10,181 nt of DNA, from the NCBI GenBank assembly GCA_023258935.1, contig JAHFRG010000056.1:1-10181 (forward strand). The letters are read 5' to 3'. Under the pieces are notes generated by a model, which was given only the letters and a program-made list of their open reading frames with translations, was not told where the DNA came from and searched no databases. Shown piece after piece: positions 1 to 10,036 of the stretch. The position numbers and the translations under genes are program-made. Every line of letters begins with the position of its first letter. Within the stretch, counting starts at the first letter, position 1. Source of the stretch: Betaproteobacteria bacterium (GTDB taxonomy: Bacteria > Pseudomonadota > Gammaproteobacteria > Burkholderiales > JAHFRG01).

Positions 1-556
1 GCCATACCATGGGCGTTTCCACATCGATCAGGAAACCAATGGACATCGCCTGCAGGCCGTGTCCGTCCATCGGTTCAAGGCTTTTGCCGTCGTGCGATTC
101 CGGGCGCCCCTGGATGCCGAGCATGGTAGGCTGCGATGGGCCGTAAATGTCAGCGTCCAGTATACCTACCGCCGCGCCTTCAGCTGACAGCGCCAACGCC
201 AGGTTGACCGCGGTAGTGGATTTTCCCACCCCGCCTTTACCCGAGGCCACGGCGATGATGTTTTTGACGTTGGGGACGAGTTTCACGCCGCGCTGCACGC
301 TGTGCGAGACGATTTTGGTATTAACGTTGATGCTGATATTGCCGATGCCGGGAAGGGTTTTAAGCTTGGCGATAACCTGTTTGCGGATTTGCTCGCTCAC
401 ACTTTTTGCAGGATACCCCAGCGAAATCTCGAGCGAGACGTCGATGCCGTCAACCTTGATGTTCTTCGCCGACTTGCTGGAAATGTAATCCTTGTGGGTG
501 TAGGGATCCGTGATTTCCTTCAACGCATCCTGAACCTGCTGCTCCGAAATGGCCAT
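1..556 (-). CDS. apbC: Mrp/ApbC-family iron-sulfur cluster carrier P-loop ATPase, 5' part
   Basis: The first 185 residues are present and the gene runs off the left edge. Residues 5-80 form the MIP18/DUF59-type domain, with DALKEITDPYT near its start. Residues 106-114 are a deviant Walker A motif, GKGGVGKST, typical of the MinD/Mrp P-loop class, followed by LDADIYGPSQPTMLG at 133-147 (the switch region of Mrp/ApbC). Family members are cytosolic dimers that bind an Fe-S cluster and hand it to apoproteins; the C-terminal CxxC cluster site lies outside the window. The ATG is chosen because AGGAG lies 5 bases upstream (562-566 on the plus strand) and the protein then starts exactly as the family does. 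The gene is divergent from metG, as in E. coli. A link to the Fe-S subunit encoded by hyfI is possible but is only inference. Confidence 0.95.
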   Translation of the reverse strand, partial: MAISEQQVQDALKEITDPYTHKDYISSKSAKNIKVDGIDVSLEISLGYPAKSVSEQIRKQVIAKLKTLPGIGNISINVNTKIVSHSVQRGVKLVPNVKNIIAVASGKGGVGKSTTAVNLALALSAEGAAVGILDADIYGPSQPTMLGIQGRPESHDGKSLEPMDGHGLQAMSIGFLIDVETPMVW

Positions 557-561
557 TACCT

Positions 562-566
562 CTCCT
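562..566 (-). promoter_or_regulatory. Ribosome binding site of apbC
   Basis: The minus strand reads GAGGAGAGGTAATGG across this point. The AGGAG lies 5 bases before the ATG and fixes the start codon of the Mrp/ApbC gene. Confidence 0.7.
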
Positions 567-608
567 CTAAAACCTCTGCACCACATGCCAAACGATAAAG
601 TTTAAACA

Positions 609-614
609 ATTATA
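609..614 (-). promoter_or_regulatory. Possible -10 box of the apbC promoter
   Basis: The minus strand carries a perfect TATAAT here, about 53 bases upstream of the apbC start codon, in the AT-rich centre of the divergent intergenic region. I see no good -35 at 16-18 bases; the nearest partial match, TGAACA (629-634), is only 14 bases away. The call rests on the -10 and its position alone. Confidence 0.4.
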
Positions 615-648
615 CCCGCCACGAATACTGTTCAGGGCTATGCTTTGT

Positions 649-654
649 TACAAT
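649..654 (+). promoter_or_regulatory. Possible -10 box of the metG (and hyf) promoter
   Basis: TACAAT matches five of six bases of the sigma-70 -10 consensus and lies 27 bases before the metG ATG. No convincing -35 lies 15-19 bases upstream. If real, it gives a leader of only about 20 bases and could drive metG together with the overlapping downstream hyf-like genes. Confidence 0.25.
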
Positions 655-681
655 TTGATACTTTAAGCCCAGTTCGGCCTC

Positions 682-2765
682 ATGACGCGCAAAATTCTCG
701 TCACCTCCGCCTTGCCCTATGCCAACGGTGCCATTCACCTCGGGCACCTTGTGGAATACATTCAGACCGATATCTGGGTGCGCTTCCAGAAAATGCAGGA
801 GCACGAGTGCTACTACATCTGCGCCGACGACACCCACGGCACGCCCATCATGCTGCGCGCTGAAGCTGAGGGCATTACACCCGAAGCCTTGATTGAACGC
901 ATGCATGGTGAGCATTTGCGCGATTTTCAGGGCTTCCATATCGAGTTCGACAATTATTACTCGACTCATTCTGATGAAACTCGGGAGTACGCCAACGACA
1001 TTTACGCCAAGCTCAATAAAGCGGGGCTTATCGAGAAGCGTGTGATCGAGCAATTCTACGACCCAGTCAAGGAAATATTCCTGCCCGATCGCTTCATCAA
1101 AGGAGAGTGTCCCAAATGCCACGCCAAGGACCAGTACGGCGACGCCTGCGAGGTGTGCGGCTCAGCGTATTCGCCCACCGAATTAATCAATCCCTATTCG
1201 GCCTTGTCGGGCGCGAAGCCGGTAAAGAAGAAGTCAGAACACTACTTCTTCAAGCTCGACAAATGCGAGAAGTTCCTTAAGGATTGGACGCAAGGAAAAA
1301 AAACTCCCGAACCACCCTTACAGCCGGAAGCGGCCAACAAACTCAAGGAATGGTTCGCCGCCGGCCTGCGCGACTGGGATATCTCGCGCGACGCGCCTTA
1401 CTTCGGCTTTCCTATTCCTGACACAGATAACAAGAAGTTTTTTTACGTCTGGCTCGATGCGCCCATCGGCTACATGGGGAGCTTCAAGAACCTTTGCCAA
1501 CGCAAAGGAATAAAGTTTGATGACTATTGGAAAAAGGATTCCAAAACCGATCTGTACCACTTCATCGGCAAGGACATTCTTTATTTCCATGCGCTGTTCT
1601 GGCCGGCGATGCTCGAATATTCCGGCTACCGCACGCCCACCAAGATTTTTGCCCACGGTTTTCTCACCGTGAATGGCGAAAAAATGTCCAAATCGCGCGG
1701 CACCTTCATCACCGCCGAGAGTTATCTGACGCAGGGCCTCAACCCCGAATGTCTGCGCTATTACTACGCGGCGAAACTGAATGGAACAATGGAAGACATA
1801 GATCTCAATCTTGAGGATTTCGTGGCGAGAGTGAACAGCGATTTGGTTGGGAAGTACGTAAATATCGCGAGCCGGTGTGCATCATTCATCACTAAGCAGT
1901 TCCAAGGGAAACTTGCGAGCAGCGGCACAATAGTGCCGGTTCTAGAGCGAGTACGCGAGCATGCACCTTATATTCTGAGATTTTATGAAGACCGCAACTT
2001 TGGCTTCGCGCTGCGGGAAATCATGCACCTTGCGGACGAAGTTAATCGGTTCGTGGACACAGCAAAACCGTGGGAGCTCGCAAAAGAACTCGCGAAAGAT
2101 AAAGATACAACCAAACAGCAAACACTCCACTGGGTGTGCACCCAGGCACTTAACGCTTTTCGCTTGCTTACGCTTTACCTCAAACCGGTATTGCCAAAGT
2201 TAGCGTTGGACGTAGAGCGGTTTCTTAGCATTTCTCCACTAGTGTGGAGCGATGCCGTAACGTTACTTCCGGCAGGGCATAAGATCAACGACTATCGGCA
2301 CTTGATGACCCGTATCGATCCCAAGCAGATTACAGTGCTCACCGAAGCAAACAAGGAAAGCCTGCAGGCGGCGCCGCAAGCTCATTCGCAGCAGCGTCAT
2401 GCTCAGCATCAGGAGAAAATCATGGAAGCTACTACCATCCCAAACGTAATCACTATTGACGATTTCGCCAAGATTGACTTGCGCATTGCGCGCATTGTCA
2501 ACGCCGAGCACGTGGACGGTGCGGACAAATTAATCAAGCTCACGCTTGATCTTGGGACTGAAATCCGCACTGTGCTTGCCGGAATCAAGCCGGCCTACGC
2601 TCCGGAGCAGCTGATAGGACGTCTCACCGTCGCGGTTGTCAATCTCGCTCCGCGCAAAATGAAGTTCGGTGTCTCCGAAGGCATGGTACTTGCCGCGTCG
2701 GGCACCGAGCCGGGTTTCTATCTGCTTTCACCCGATTCCGGCGCCCTGCCGGGGATGAAGGTGAA

Positions 2766-2769
<4 letters not shown>
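682..2769 (+). CDS. metG: Methionyl-tRNA synthetase with C-terminal tRNA-binding domain
   Basis: This cytosolic class I aminoacyl-tRNA synthetase (695 residues; the E. coli enzyme has 677) charges tRNA-Met with methionine using ATP. The HIGH-type motif HLGH is at residues 19-22 and KMSKS is at 334-338. The zinc knuckle is intact, with CPKC at 143-146 and CEVC at 156-159. After the anticodon-binding helical domain, a Q/H/A-rich linker (about 552-580) leads to a complete tRNA-binding OB-fold domain (about 590-695). The start is fixed by the family N-terminus MTRKILVTSALPYANG, yet no Shine-Dalgarno sequence precedes it (the upstream bases are CCAGTTCGGCCTC), so initiation may be unusual or inefficient. 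The TGA overlaps the GTG of hyfB in GTGA. Codon use in the middle and 3' part looks more AT-rich than in the hyf genes. Confidence 0.98.
2411..2424 (+). promoter_or_regulatory. Internal Shine-Dalgarno and ATG inside metG, before the tRNA-binding domain
   Basis: AGGAG (2411-2415) lies 6 bases before an in-frame ATG (2422-2424, Met581 of MetG). This sits exactly at the junction between the Q/H-rich linker and the C-terminal OB-fold domain. Translation from it would give a 115-residue free tRNA-binding protein resembling the stand-alone Trbp111 family. The site is better formed than that of the full-length metG start, but use is not shown and chance occurrence is possible. Confidence 0.3.
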
Positions 2770-4798
<2,029 letters not shown>

Positions 4799-4802
<4 letters not shown>

Positions 4803-5749
4803 CCCATATACCCGGAATCGCATTCCAGATCCTGCAGTCCATGTTCGTGGTGCTCGCTGCACCGCTACTCGTGGGCTGGGTGAACCAGTGCCGGGCCTGG
4901 CTGCAGAACCGCTCGGCGCCAAGCATCCTGCTGCCGTACTACACGTTGGCGAAGCTTTTTCACAAGGATGCGGTGATCGCGCGCAATGCCTCGCCGCTAT
5001 TTCATCTTACGCCCTATGTCCTGTTCGGCTGCATGTGGCTCGCCGCTGGAATTGTTCCGGTGCTCGCAACCGACCTGCCGTTTGCGCCAGCGGCCGACAT
5101 CATCGCCCTGGTGGGCGTGTTTGCCCTGGCCAGGGTGTTCTCGGCTCTCGCTGCGATGGACATCGGCACTTCATTCGGCGGCATGGGCGCGCGGCGCGAG
5201 ATGCTGATCGGCTTTTTAGCCGAACCCGCCATGCTGATGACGCTGTTTACCGCCGCGTTCATTTCCGGCTCGACCCAGCTCACCACCATCGTCGAGACGC
5301 TTGCGCACCGCGAGTTTGCGATTTACCCGAGCCTCGCCTTCGCAGCGGTGGCCTTCCTCATGGTGCTGCTGGCGGAGAACGCCCGCATTCCAATCGACAA
5401 CCCGACCACGCATCTCGAGCTCACCATGATCCATGAAGCGACGATCCTCGAGTACTCAGCGCGCCACCTGGCGTTGATCGAGTGGGCGATGGCAATTAAG
5501 CTGTTCGCATACATGACCATCGGCATCGCGCTGTTCCTGCCCTGGGGCATCGCCGAGGCCGGAAACTGGGCCGCGCTGCCGCTCGCGTTCGCCGCGCTCG
5601 CCGTGAAGCTCGTCCTCGCCGGGGCCGGCCTGGCGCTGATCGAGACCGTACTCGCCAAGCTGCGGCTGTTCCTCGCTCCCGAATTCCTGTCCACCGCTTT
5701 CCTGCTGGCGGTGCTCGGGATGCTCACCCACTTCCTGCTGCTGACATGA
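4799..5749 (+). CDS. hyfC: HyfC/HycD-like, NuoH-family membrane subunit
   Basis: At 316 residues and about eight membrane helices, this has the usual size for HycD/HyfC, which links the peripheral redox arm to the antiporter-like subunits. The N-terminal segment RAWLQNRSAPSILLPYYTLAKLF (about 32-54) is the typical amphipathic loop. The NuoH-family signature begins at Glu193 with ENARIPIDNPTTHLE and continues with LTMIHEATILEYS. Its charged residues line the E-channel in complex I and group 4 hydrogenases, and the acidic residues Glu193, Asp200 and those in HLEL and HEA are all present. The start ATG overlaps the hyfB TGA and the stop overlaps the hyfE ATG, both as ATGA, indicating tight translational coupling. 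No key residue of the family appears to be missing. Confidence 0.94.
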
Positions 5750-6408
5750 GCCAGTCGATTTCCAGCCAGCTCGTCAACCTGCTTGCCGCATTCCTGCTGC
5801 TGCTCGCGTTCGCCATGCTTTCGCAGCGGCGCATCTTGACACTGATCCGACTATTCGCCTGGCAAGGGGCTGCGCTGGCTGTTTCCACGGCGATTGTCGC
5901 CTGGTCAACCGGCCAGACTCACCTTTACTTCTCGGTAGCGCTCACGCTGCTGCTGAAGGTAATTCTCATTCCCTGGGTGTTGCACCGCCTCATCGATCGG
6001 CTGTTCGTGCGCTGGGATGTCGAGACCCTGATAAACATACCCGCCACGATGCTGATCGGCATCGGCCTCGTGATCTTCGCCTTTGCGCTCGCCGCACCGA
6101 TTTCACAGATGGCGAACACGCTTACCCGGTCGACGCTGGGAATCGCCATGGCGAGCGTGCTGCTCTCTTTCCTCATGATGATCGTGCGCCGGAAGGCCGT
6201 GCCGCAGGTAATCGGGTTCCTGGCGATGGAGAACGGTCTGTTCTTCGCCGCCACCAGCGCCACCTACGGCATGCCGCTGGTGGTCGAACTCGGTGTCGCA
6301 CTCGACGTGCTGGTGGGGACATTTATCTTCGGTATCTTTTTCTTCCATATCCGCGAGCAATTCGACAGTCTCGATATACGGCATATGGAAAAGTTGAAGG
6401 AGGATTGA
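5746..6408 (+). CDS. hyfE: HyfE-like, NuoK-related membrane subunit
   Basis: This 220-residue protein (E. coli HyfE has 216) has about seven predicted helices, roughly at residues 7-25, 31-52, 57-78, 97-118, 130-147, 152-172 and 178-202. The C-terminal half resembles NuoK. It keeps the two membrane-embedded glutamates that are essential there, Glu162 in GFLAMENGLFF and Glu181 in PLVVELGVALDVLVG, and ends with the HyfE-like tail FHIREQFDSLDIRHMEKLKED. In complex I, NuoK joins the E-channel to the first antiporter-like subunit, and the same role is inferred here. HycB/HycC-type formate hydrogenlyase-1 lacks this subunit, so its presence puts the cluster on the HyfE-containing, complex-I-like side of the family. 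Confidence 0.93.
   Translation: MSQSISSQLVNLLAAFLLLLAFAMLSQRRILTLIRLFAWQGAALAVSTAIVAWSTGQTHLYFSVALTLLLKVILIPWVLHRLIDRLFVRWDVETLINIPATMLIGIGLVIFAFALAAPISQMANTLTRSTLGIAMASVLLSFLMMIVRRKAVPQVIGFLAMENGLFFAATSATYGMPLVVELGVALDVLVGTFIFGIFFFHIREQFDSLDIRHMEKLKED
6397..6403 (+). promoter_or_regulatory. Strong ribosome binding site for hyfF
   Basis: AAGGAGG lies within the last codons of hyfE, 6 bases before the GTG at 6410. It supports GTG as the start, one base after the hyfE stop, and is the strongest Shine-Dalgarno sequence in the operon. Confidence 0.75.
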
Positions 6409-6409
6409 G

Positions 6410-7858
6410 GTGGAGATCGCGCTGGTCCTCGGTGTCCCGCTCTTCGGCGGCCTGCTGCTCGCGCTGGTGGGCCACAAGCGCTGGGCGCCGGAGCTGAACG
6501 CGCTGATGAGTCTGGTCAGCTTAGCTGCCGCGGCGCTGCTCACAGTCAGAGTCATCGCCGACGGGCCGATGACCGCGATGGAGGAGCAGTTTTTCGTCGA
6601 TCCGTTCAACGTGTTCCTGGTGGCACTGACGGCGCTGGTCGCGTTCACCACCGCGCTGTTCTCGCGGCCGTACATGCGCATCGAGCAGCACCACGGCCGG
6701 GTCAACACGGCACGGCTGCGTCTGTACCACAGCATGTACCAGTTGTTTACATTCATGATGCTGCTGTGCCTGCTCTCGAACAACGTCGGCGTGCTGTGGG
6801 TAGCGATGGAGGGTGCGACGCTTACCACCGTGTTGCTGGTCAGCCTCTACCGCACGCCGGCAAGTCTCGAGGCAGCGTGGAAGTACTTCATCCTCTGCTC
6901 GGTCGGCATCGCGCAAGCACTGTTCGGCACCATCCTGCTCTACTTCGCCGCAGAAAAGGTATTGGGTCCCGGCGGCACCTCGCTCTTGTGGACACACCTG
7001 TACGAGGTGCGCTATCAGCTCGAGCCGACGGTGCTGTCACTCGCTTTCGTGTTCCTGCTGGTGGGCTTCGGCACTAAGGTGGGCCTGGTTCCTCTTCACA
7101 ACTGGCTGCCCGATGCGCACGCCGAAGGGCCGACGCCGATCTCCGCGGTGCTCTCGGGGCTGCTGCTCAATGTCGCGCTCTACGCCGTGGTGCGCAGCAA
7201 GGTGCTGGTGGACGGCGCGCTCGGGCGCAACTTCTCCGGCGGGCTGATGATGGGCTTCGGCCTGCTCTCGGTGGTCGTGGCGGCGTTCTTTCTGTCGCGG
7301 CAGAAGGACATCAAGCGCATGTTCGCCTATTCGTCGGTTGAGCACATGGGCATCATGACTTTTGCCTTCGGCATGGGCGGACCGGTCGCAGCGTTCGCGG
7401 GACTGCTGCACATGACGGTGCACTCACTCACCAAAAGCGCAATCTTCTTCACCGTCGGCCATGCCTCGCAAAAGACCGGCACGCAGAACATGGCGGACAT
7501 CCGTGGGCTCATCGAGCAAAGCCCCGCCATCGGCTGGGGCCTGGCGCTGGGCAGCATCGCCATCCTCGGCATGCCGCCGTTCGGCGTGTTCACGAGCGAG
7601 TTCATGGTGCTCACCACCGCGATGCACGAGCATCCCTGGGCAACGCCGTTTCTGCTTATCGCGCTCGGCGTGGCATTCGCTGCGATCTTCGGCAAGGTGC
7701 AGCCGATGGTGTTCGGCGAGACCACTGCGCACCGGCTGCCGCATCCGCCGGCGCTTATTCCCGTGTTCGTGCACCTGGGGATCGTATTGATGCTTGGACT
7801 CTACATTCCGCCCTACCTCGTCAGCTGGTACCGGCAGGCGGCGGCGCTGATTGGGTGA
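6410..7858 (+). CDS. hyfF: HyfF-like, antiporter-type membrane subunit
   Basis: This is the second NuoL/M/N-family subunit of the set, 482 residues with about 14 helices; E. coli HyfF has 526. The TM5 glutamate is Glu134 in VAMEGATLTTVLLVSLY, the central lysine is Lys223 in GFGTKVGLVPLHNWLPDAHAEG, and a further channel lysine is Lys342 in HSLTKSAIFF. AMEGATLTT and PDAHAEGPTPISA are characteristic of the HyfF/HycQ branch. It lacks the HyfB-type WDCG tail. It starts with GTG behind a near-perfect ribosome binding site. Ion translocation is inferred from the retained residues. The TGA stop is followed by the only real gap in the operon. Confidence 0.94.
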   Translation: MEIALVLGVPLFGGLLLALVGHKRWAPELNALMSLVSLAAAALLTVRVIADGPMTAMEEQFFVDPFNVFLVALTALVAFTTALFSRPYMRIEQHHGRVNTARLRLYHSMYQLFTFMMLLCLLSNNVGVLWVAMEGATLTTVLLVSLYRTPASLEAAWKYFILCSVGIAQALFGTILLYFAAEKVLGPGGTSLLWTHLYEVRYQLEPTVLSLAFVFLLVGFGTKVGLVPLHNWLPDAHAEGPTPISAVLSGLLLNVALYAVVRSKVLVDGALGRNFSGGLMMGFGLLSVVVAAFFLSRQKDIKRMFAYSSVEHMGIMTFAFGMGGPVAAFAGLLHMTVHSLTKSAIFFTVGHASQKTGTQNMADIRGLIEQSPAIGWGLALGSIAILGMPPFGVFTSEFMVLTTAMHEHPWATPFLLIALGVAFAAIFGKVQPMVFGETTAHRLPHPPALIPVFVHLGIVLMLGLYIPPYLVSWYRQAAALIG

Positions 7859-7868
7859 GAGGGGAATT

Positions 7869-7896
7869 CGGCCGACGTGCCTGCGCATGTCGGCCG
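7869..7896 (+). repeat. Hairpin 1 between hyfF and hyfG
   Basis: A 12-base-pair inverted repeat (7869-7880 with 7885-7896; one G-U pair in RNA) surrounds a CTGC loop. The core is CGGCCGAC paired with GTCGGCCG. It begins 11 bases after the hyfF stop. No T-run follows, so it does not look like an intrinsic terminator. Confidence 0.7.
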
Positions 7897-7905
7897 CCGC
7901 CGAAC

Positions 7906-7931
7906 GCCAGCCGCGCTGCATCGCGGCTGGC
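7906..7931 (+). repeat. Hairpin 2 between hyfF and hyfG
   Basis: A 10-base-pair perfect inverted repeat (7906-7915 with 7922-7931) surrounds the loop CTGCAT, and the arms read GCCAGCCGCG and CGCGGCTGGC. It starts 9 bases after hairpin 1 and ends 22 bases before the hyfG Shine-Dalgarno, leaving that site unpaired. A role in transcript stability or subunit ratio is inference. Confidence 0.65.
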
Positions 7932-7953
7932 CGGAGAGATGCGAAACAACTCG

Positions 7954-7959
7954 AAGGAG
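7954..7959 (+). promoter_or_regulatory. Ribosome binding site deciding the hyfG start
   Basis: AAGGAG lies 9 bases before the ATG at 7969. It supports that start over the in-frame GTG at 7855, which would add 38 residues unlike the family and read through both hairpins. Confidence 0.75.
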
Positions 7960-7968
7960 TCAAGAATC

Positions 7969-9519
7969 ATGGCATTTGAAGAGTTGGGAATAAATGCCGC
8001 GCCACTCCCGGGCGCCATGCCGGCGTTCCACGCGCGGATTGATGCAAGCGAACTGCACGCTATGTGCGAAAAGGCGCGTTCACAGAAAGCGCGGCTGGTC
8101 ACACTGTGGGGCAGCGACGAAACCACACGCGGCGGCGGGTATGCCTTGCATCTTGCGCTCGCGTTTCCTTCCGGGTTGCTGTGGCTCTCGGTACCGCTCG
8201 ATCGCGGACATCCCCACTACCCAGGGATCGCCAATATCTATCCGAGTGCCGACCGCATGCAGCGCGCAGCCTACGATCTCGTCGGTATCCATGCGCAGGA
8301 GAATCCAGACCACCGCAAGTGGCTGCGGCACGGTGCCTGGCCCGGTGGGGTGTTTCCATTGCGCAAGGATTTCGATATCGCCAACTGCTTCCCGCCCGCA
8401 GAAGATCACTATCCGTTCATCAAGGTCGAAGGCGAAGGTGTGCACGAGATTCCGGTCGGACCTGTTCACGCGGGCACGATCGAGCCCGGGCACTTTCGCT
8501 TTACCGTCGTCGGAGAAAAAATCCTGCGTCTCGAGGAGCGTTTCGGCTACAAGCACAAGGGGATCGAGAAGCGCTTCGAGACCATGACGCTCGAGGAGGG
8601 CGCCAGGCTCGCTGGACGCATCAGCGGCGATTCGACCGTCGCCTACGCCTGGGCCTACGCAATGGCGGTCGAAGGAGCGACGGGAGGAACCGAGCCGCCG
8701 CGCCGGGCGCTCGCACTGCGCGGCATCTTGCTCGAGTTGGAGCGCGTCGCCAACCACCTCGGCGACATTGGTTACCTCGGCAACGACGTCGCGCTGTCGT
8801 TCGGTTTTTTCCAGTTCTGGCGCCTTAAGGAAGACTTGCTGCGGCTCAATTCGCAGCTGTTCGGTCACCGTTATCTGATGGACATGATCGTCCCCGGCGG
8901 TGTTGCGAGGGATCTCTCGAAACGTGAAGCAGATCTGCTGCTCGATCGGCTGGAAAAAGTCCGAGGGGAGGTTGCCACGCTCAAGTCAATCTACGACGAG
9001 CATGCCGGCGCGCAGGACCGGTTCATCATGACCGGGCAGGTGCTCCCGGAGCTTGCGGAAAAAATGGGGCTTACCGGATTCGCGGGCCGCGCCAGCGGTA
9101 TCAGGCACGACCTTCGCGTAGATTATTCGATTCCCCCCTATCAACAGCTCAAGGTGCAATTGGCGTCCCACACTCGCGGCGACGTCGCCGCTCGCGTCTC
9201 GGTGCGGTTTGACGAGCTGGCCGAATCGATACGGTTGATTCAGGCCCTGGTGCAGCAACTGCCGTCCGGGGACATCCGGGTTCCGCTCGTCGACGCTGTC
9301 AGCGGCCGGTGCGGGGTCGGTTGGGTGGAGGGCTGGCGCGGAGAAATACTGATCGCGCTGGAAGCAGGCGAAAACCACCGTATCCACCGCTGCCATGCGC
9401 ACGATCCTTCATGGCAGAACTGGCCGGCGCTACAGCACGCGGTAATCGGTAACATCGTTCCCGATTTCCCGCTTATCAATAAGTCCTTTAATCTGAGTTA
9501 TAGCGGCCACGACTTGTAA
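7969..9519 (+). CDS. hyfG: HyfG/HycE-like fused NuoC-NuoD large subunit lacking the NiFe-binding cysteines
   Basis: This 516-residue soluble subunit is a NuoC-NuoD fusion. Residues 1-140 are NuoC-like, with HPHYPGIANIYPSADRM from residue 81 leading to YDLVGI at 102-107. The rest is the NuoD/hydrogenase large-subunit domain: GPVHAG at 164-169, FGYKHKGIEKRFE at 192-204, and LLELERVANHLGDIG. In catalytic group 4 hydrogenases the site after KGxE reads RxCGxCG; here it is RISGDST (217-223), with Ser219 and Ser222 in place of both cysteines. The C-terminal CxxC is SYSG (510-513). The NiFe centre therefore cannot be built in the known way. The protein ends three residues later, with no maturation peptide. 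His167 and Tyr230, at positions matching quinone-site residues of complex I, are present. The best assignment is the Ehr catalytic-like subunit, with substrate unknown. Confidence 0.93.
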   Translation: MAFEELGINAAPLPGAMPAFHARIDASELHAMCEKARSQKARLVTLWGSDETTRGGGYALHLALAFPSGLLWLSVPLDRGHPHYPGIANIYPSADRMQRAAYDLVGIHAQENPDHRKWLRHGAWPGGVFPLRKDFDIANCFPPAEDHYPFIKVEGEGVHEIPVGPVHAGTIEPGHFRFTVVGEKILRLEERFGYKHKGIEKRFETMTLEEGARLAGRISGDSTVAYAWAYAMAVEGATGGTEPPRRALALRGILLELERVANHLGDIGYLGNDVALSFGFFQFWRLKEDLLRLNSQLFGHRYLMDMIVPGGVARDLSKREADLLLDRLEKVRGEVATLKSIYDEHAGAQDRFIMTGQVLPELAEKMGLTGFAGRASGIRHDLRVDYSIPPYQQLKVQLASHTRGDVAARVSVRFDELAESIRLIQALVQQLPSGDIRVPLVDAVSGRCGVGWVEGWRGEILIALEAGENHRIHRCHAHDPSWQNWPALQHAVIGNIVPDFPLINKSFNLSYSGHDL

Positions 9520-9521
9520 CC

Positions 9522-10034
9522 ATGTATCAGCTTCTAAAACAGATTGCAAAAACCGGTATCAAGACCGAAGAAGCGCCGCTGGCCGATGAGACGCTGCGCG
9601 TCCTGCAGCAGCGCTTGCAGGAAGGGATTTTGAAGCATTTGGGACGAGCGCTAGCCATCCGCCACGTGGATGCCGGCTCCTGCAACGGCTGCGAGCTTGA
9701 AATCCACGCCACGAACAGCCCTTACTACAATCTCGAGCGGTTGGGAATTAAGTTCGTCGCCAGCCCGCGTCATGCAGACATGCTGCTCGTGACCGGACCG
9801 GTATCGCGCCACATGGAGACAGCGTTGAAGCGCACTTACGAAGCCACCCCGGATCCCAAGCTGGTAGTTGCCATCGGCGATTGCGGCTGCGATGGCGGCA
9901 TTTTTGGTGAAAGCTATGCAAGCTGCGGCAGGGTGGCAAACGTAATACCTGTTGACGTTGCAGTGCCGGGCTGCCCTCCCACGCCGCTTGCCATTATGCA
10001 AGGCATACTCGCCGCGATAAAAAGCCAAAGCTAG
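9522..10034 (+). CDS. hyfI: HyfI/HycG-like, NuoB-family Fe-S small subunit
   Basis: This 170-residue NuoB-family protein would hold the proximal [4Fe-4S] cluster (the N2 equivalent) next to hyfG. The four expected ligands are present: CNGCE (Cys54, Cys57), GDCG (Cys121) and PGCPPTP (Cys151). SPRHADMLLVTGPV (81-94) and VPVDVAVPGCPPTP-type sequence around 142-155 follow HycG closely. CxxC rather than adjacent cysteines marks the hydrogenase rather than the complex I form. Two extra cysteines, Cys123 (in GDCGCDGG) and Cys135 (in YASCG), are not part of the standard ligand set. It starts 2 bases after the hyfG stop with no clear Shine-Dalgarno, so coupled translation is likely. In E. coli, hyfH (NuoI-like) lies between hyfG and hyfI; here that gene is absent. 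Confidence 0.94.
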   Translation: MYQLLKQIAKTGIKTEEAPLADETLRVLQQRLQEGILKHLGRALAIRHVDAGSCNGCELEIHATNSPYYNLERLGIKFVASPRHADMLLVTGPVSRHMETALKRTYEATPDPKLVVAIGDCGCDGGIFGESYASCGRVANVIPVDVAVPGCPPTPLAIMQGILAAIKSQS

Positions 10035-10036
10035 TC

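Noticed and set aside
600..607. Palindrome GTTTAAAC as an operator
   Set aside because: Eight AT-rich bases in an AT-rich intergenic region; there is no second copy or flanking symmetry to support a binding site.
1923..1938. Hairpin CGGCAC-AATA-GTGCCG inside metG
   Set aside because: It is only a 6-bp stem in well-supported coding sequence, expected by chance in this much DNA.
2234..2249. Hairpin CTCCAC-TAGT-GTGGAG inside metG
   Set aside because: It is only a 6-bp stem within the coding frame, with no other signal around it.
7869..7931. Intrinsic terminator after hyfF
   Set aside because: Neither hairpin is followed by a T-run, and a ribosome binding site and the next operon gene follow directly.
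7855..7968. Upstream GTG start giving hyfG a 38-residue N-terminal extension
   Set aside because: The extension is Arg/Ala/Pro-rich, reads through two strong hairpins and has no family match. The ATG at 7969 has AAGGAG at proper spacing.
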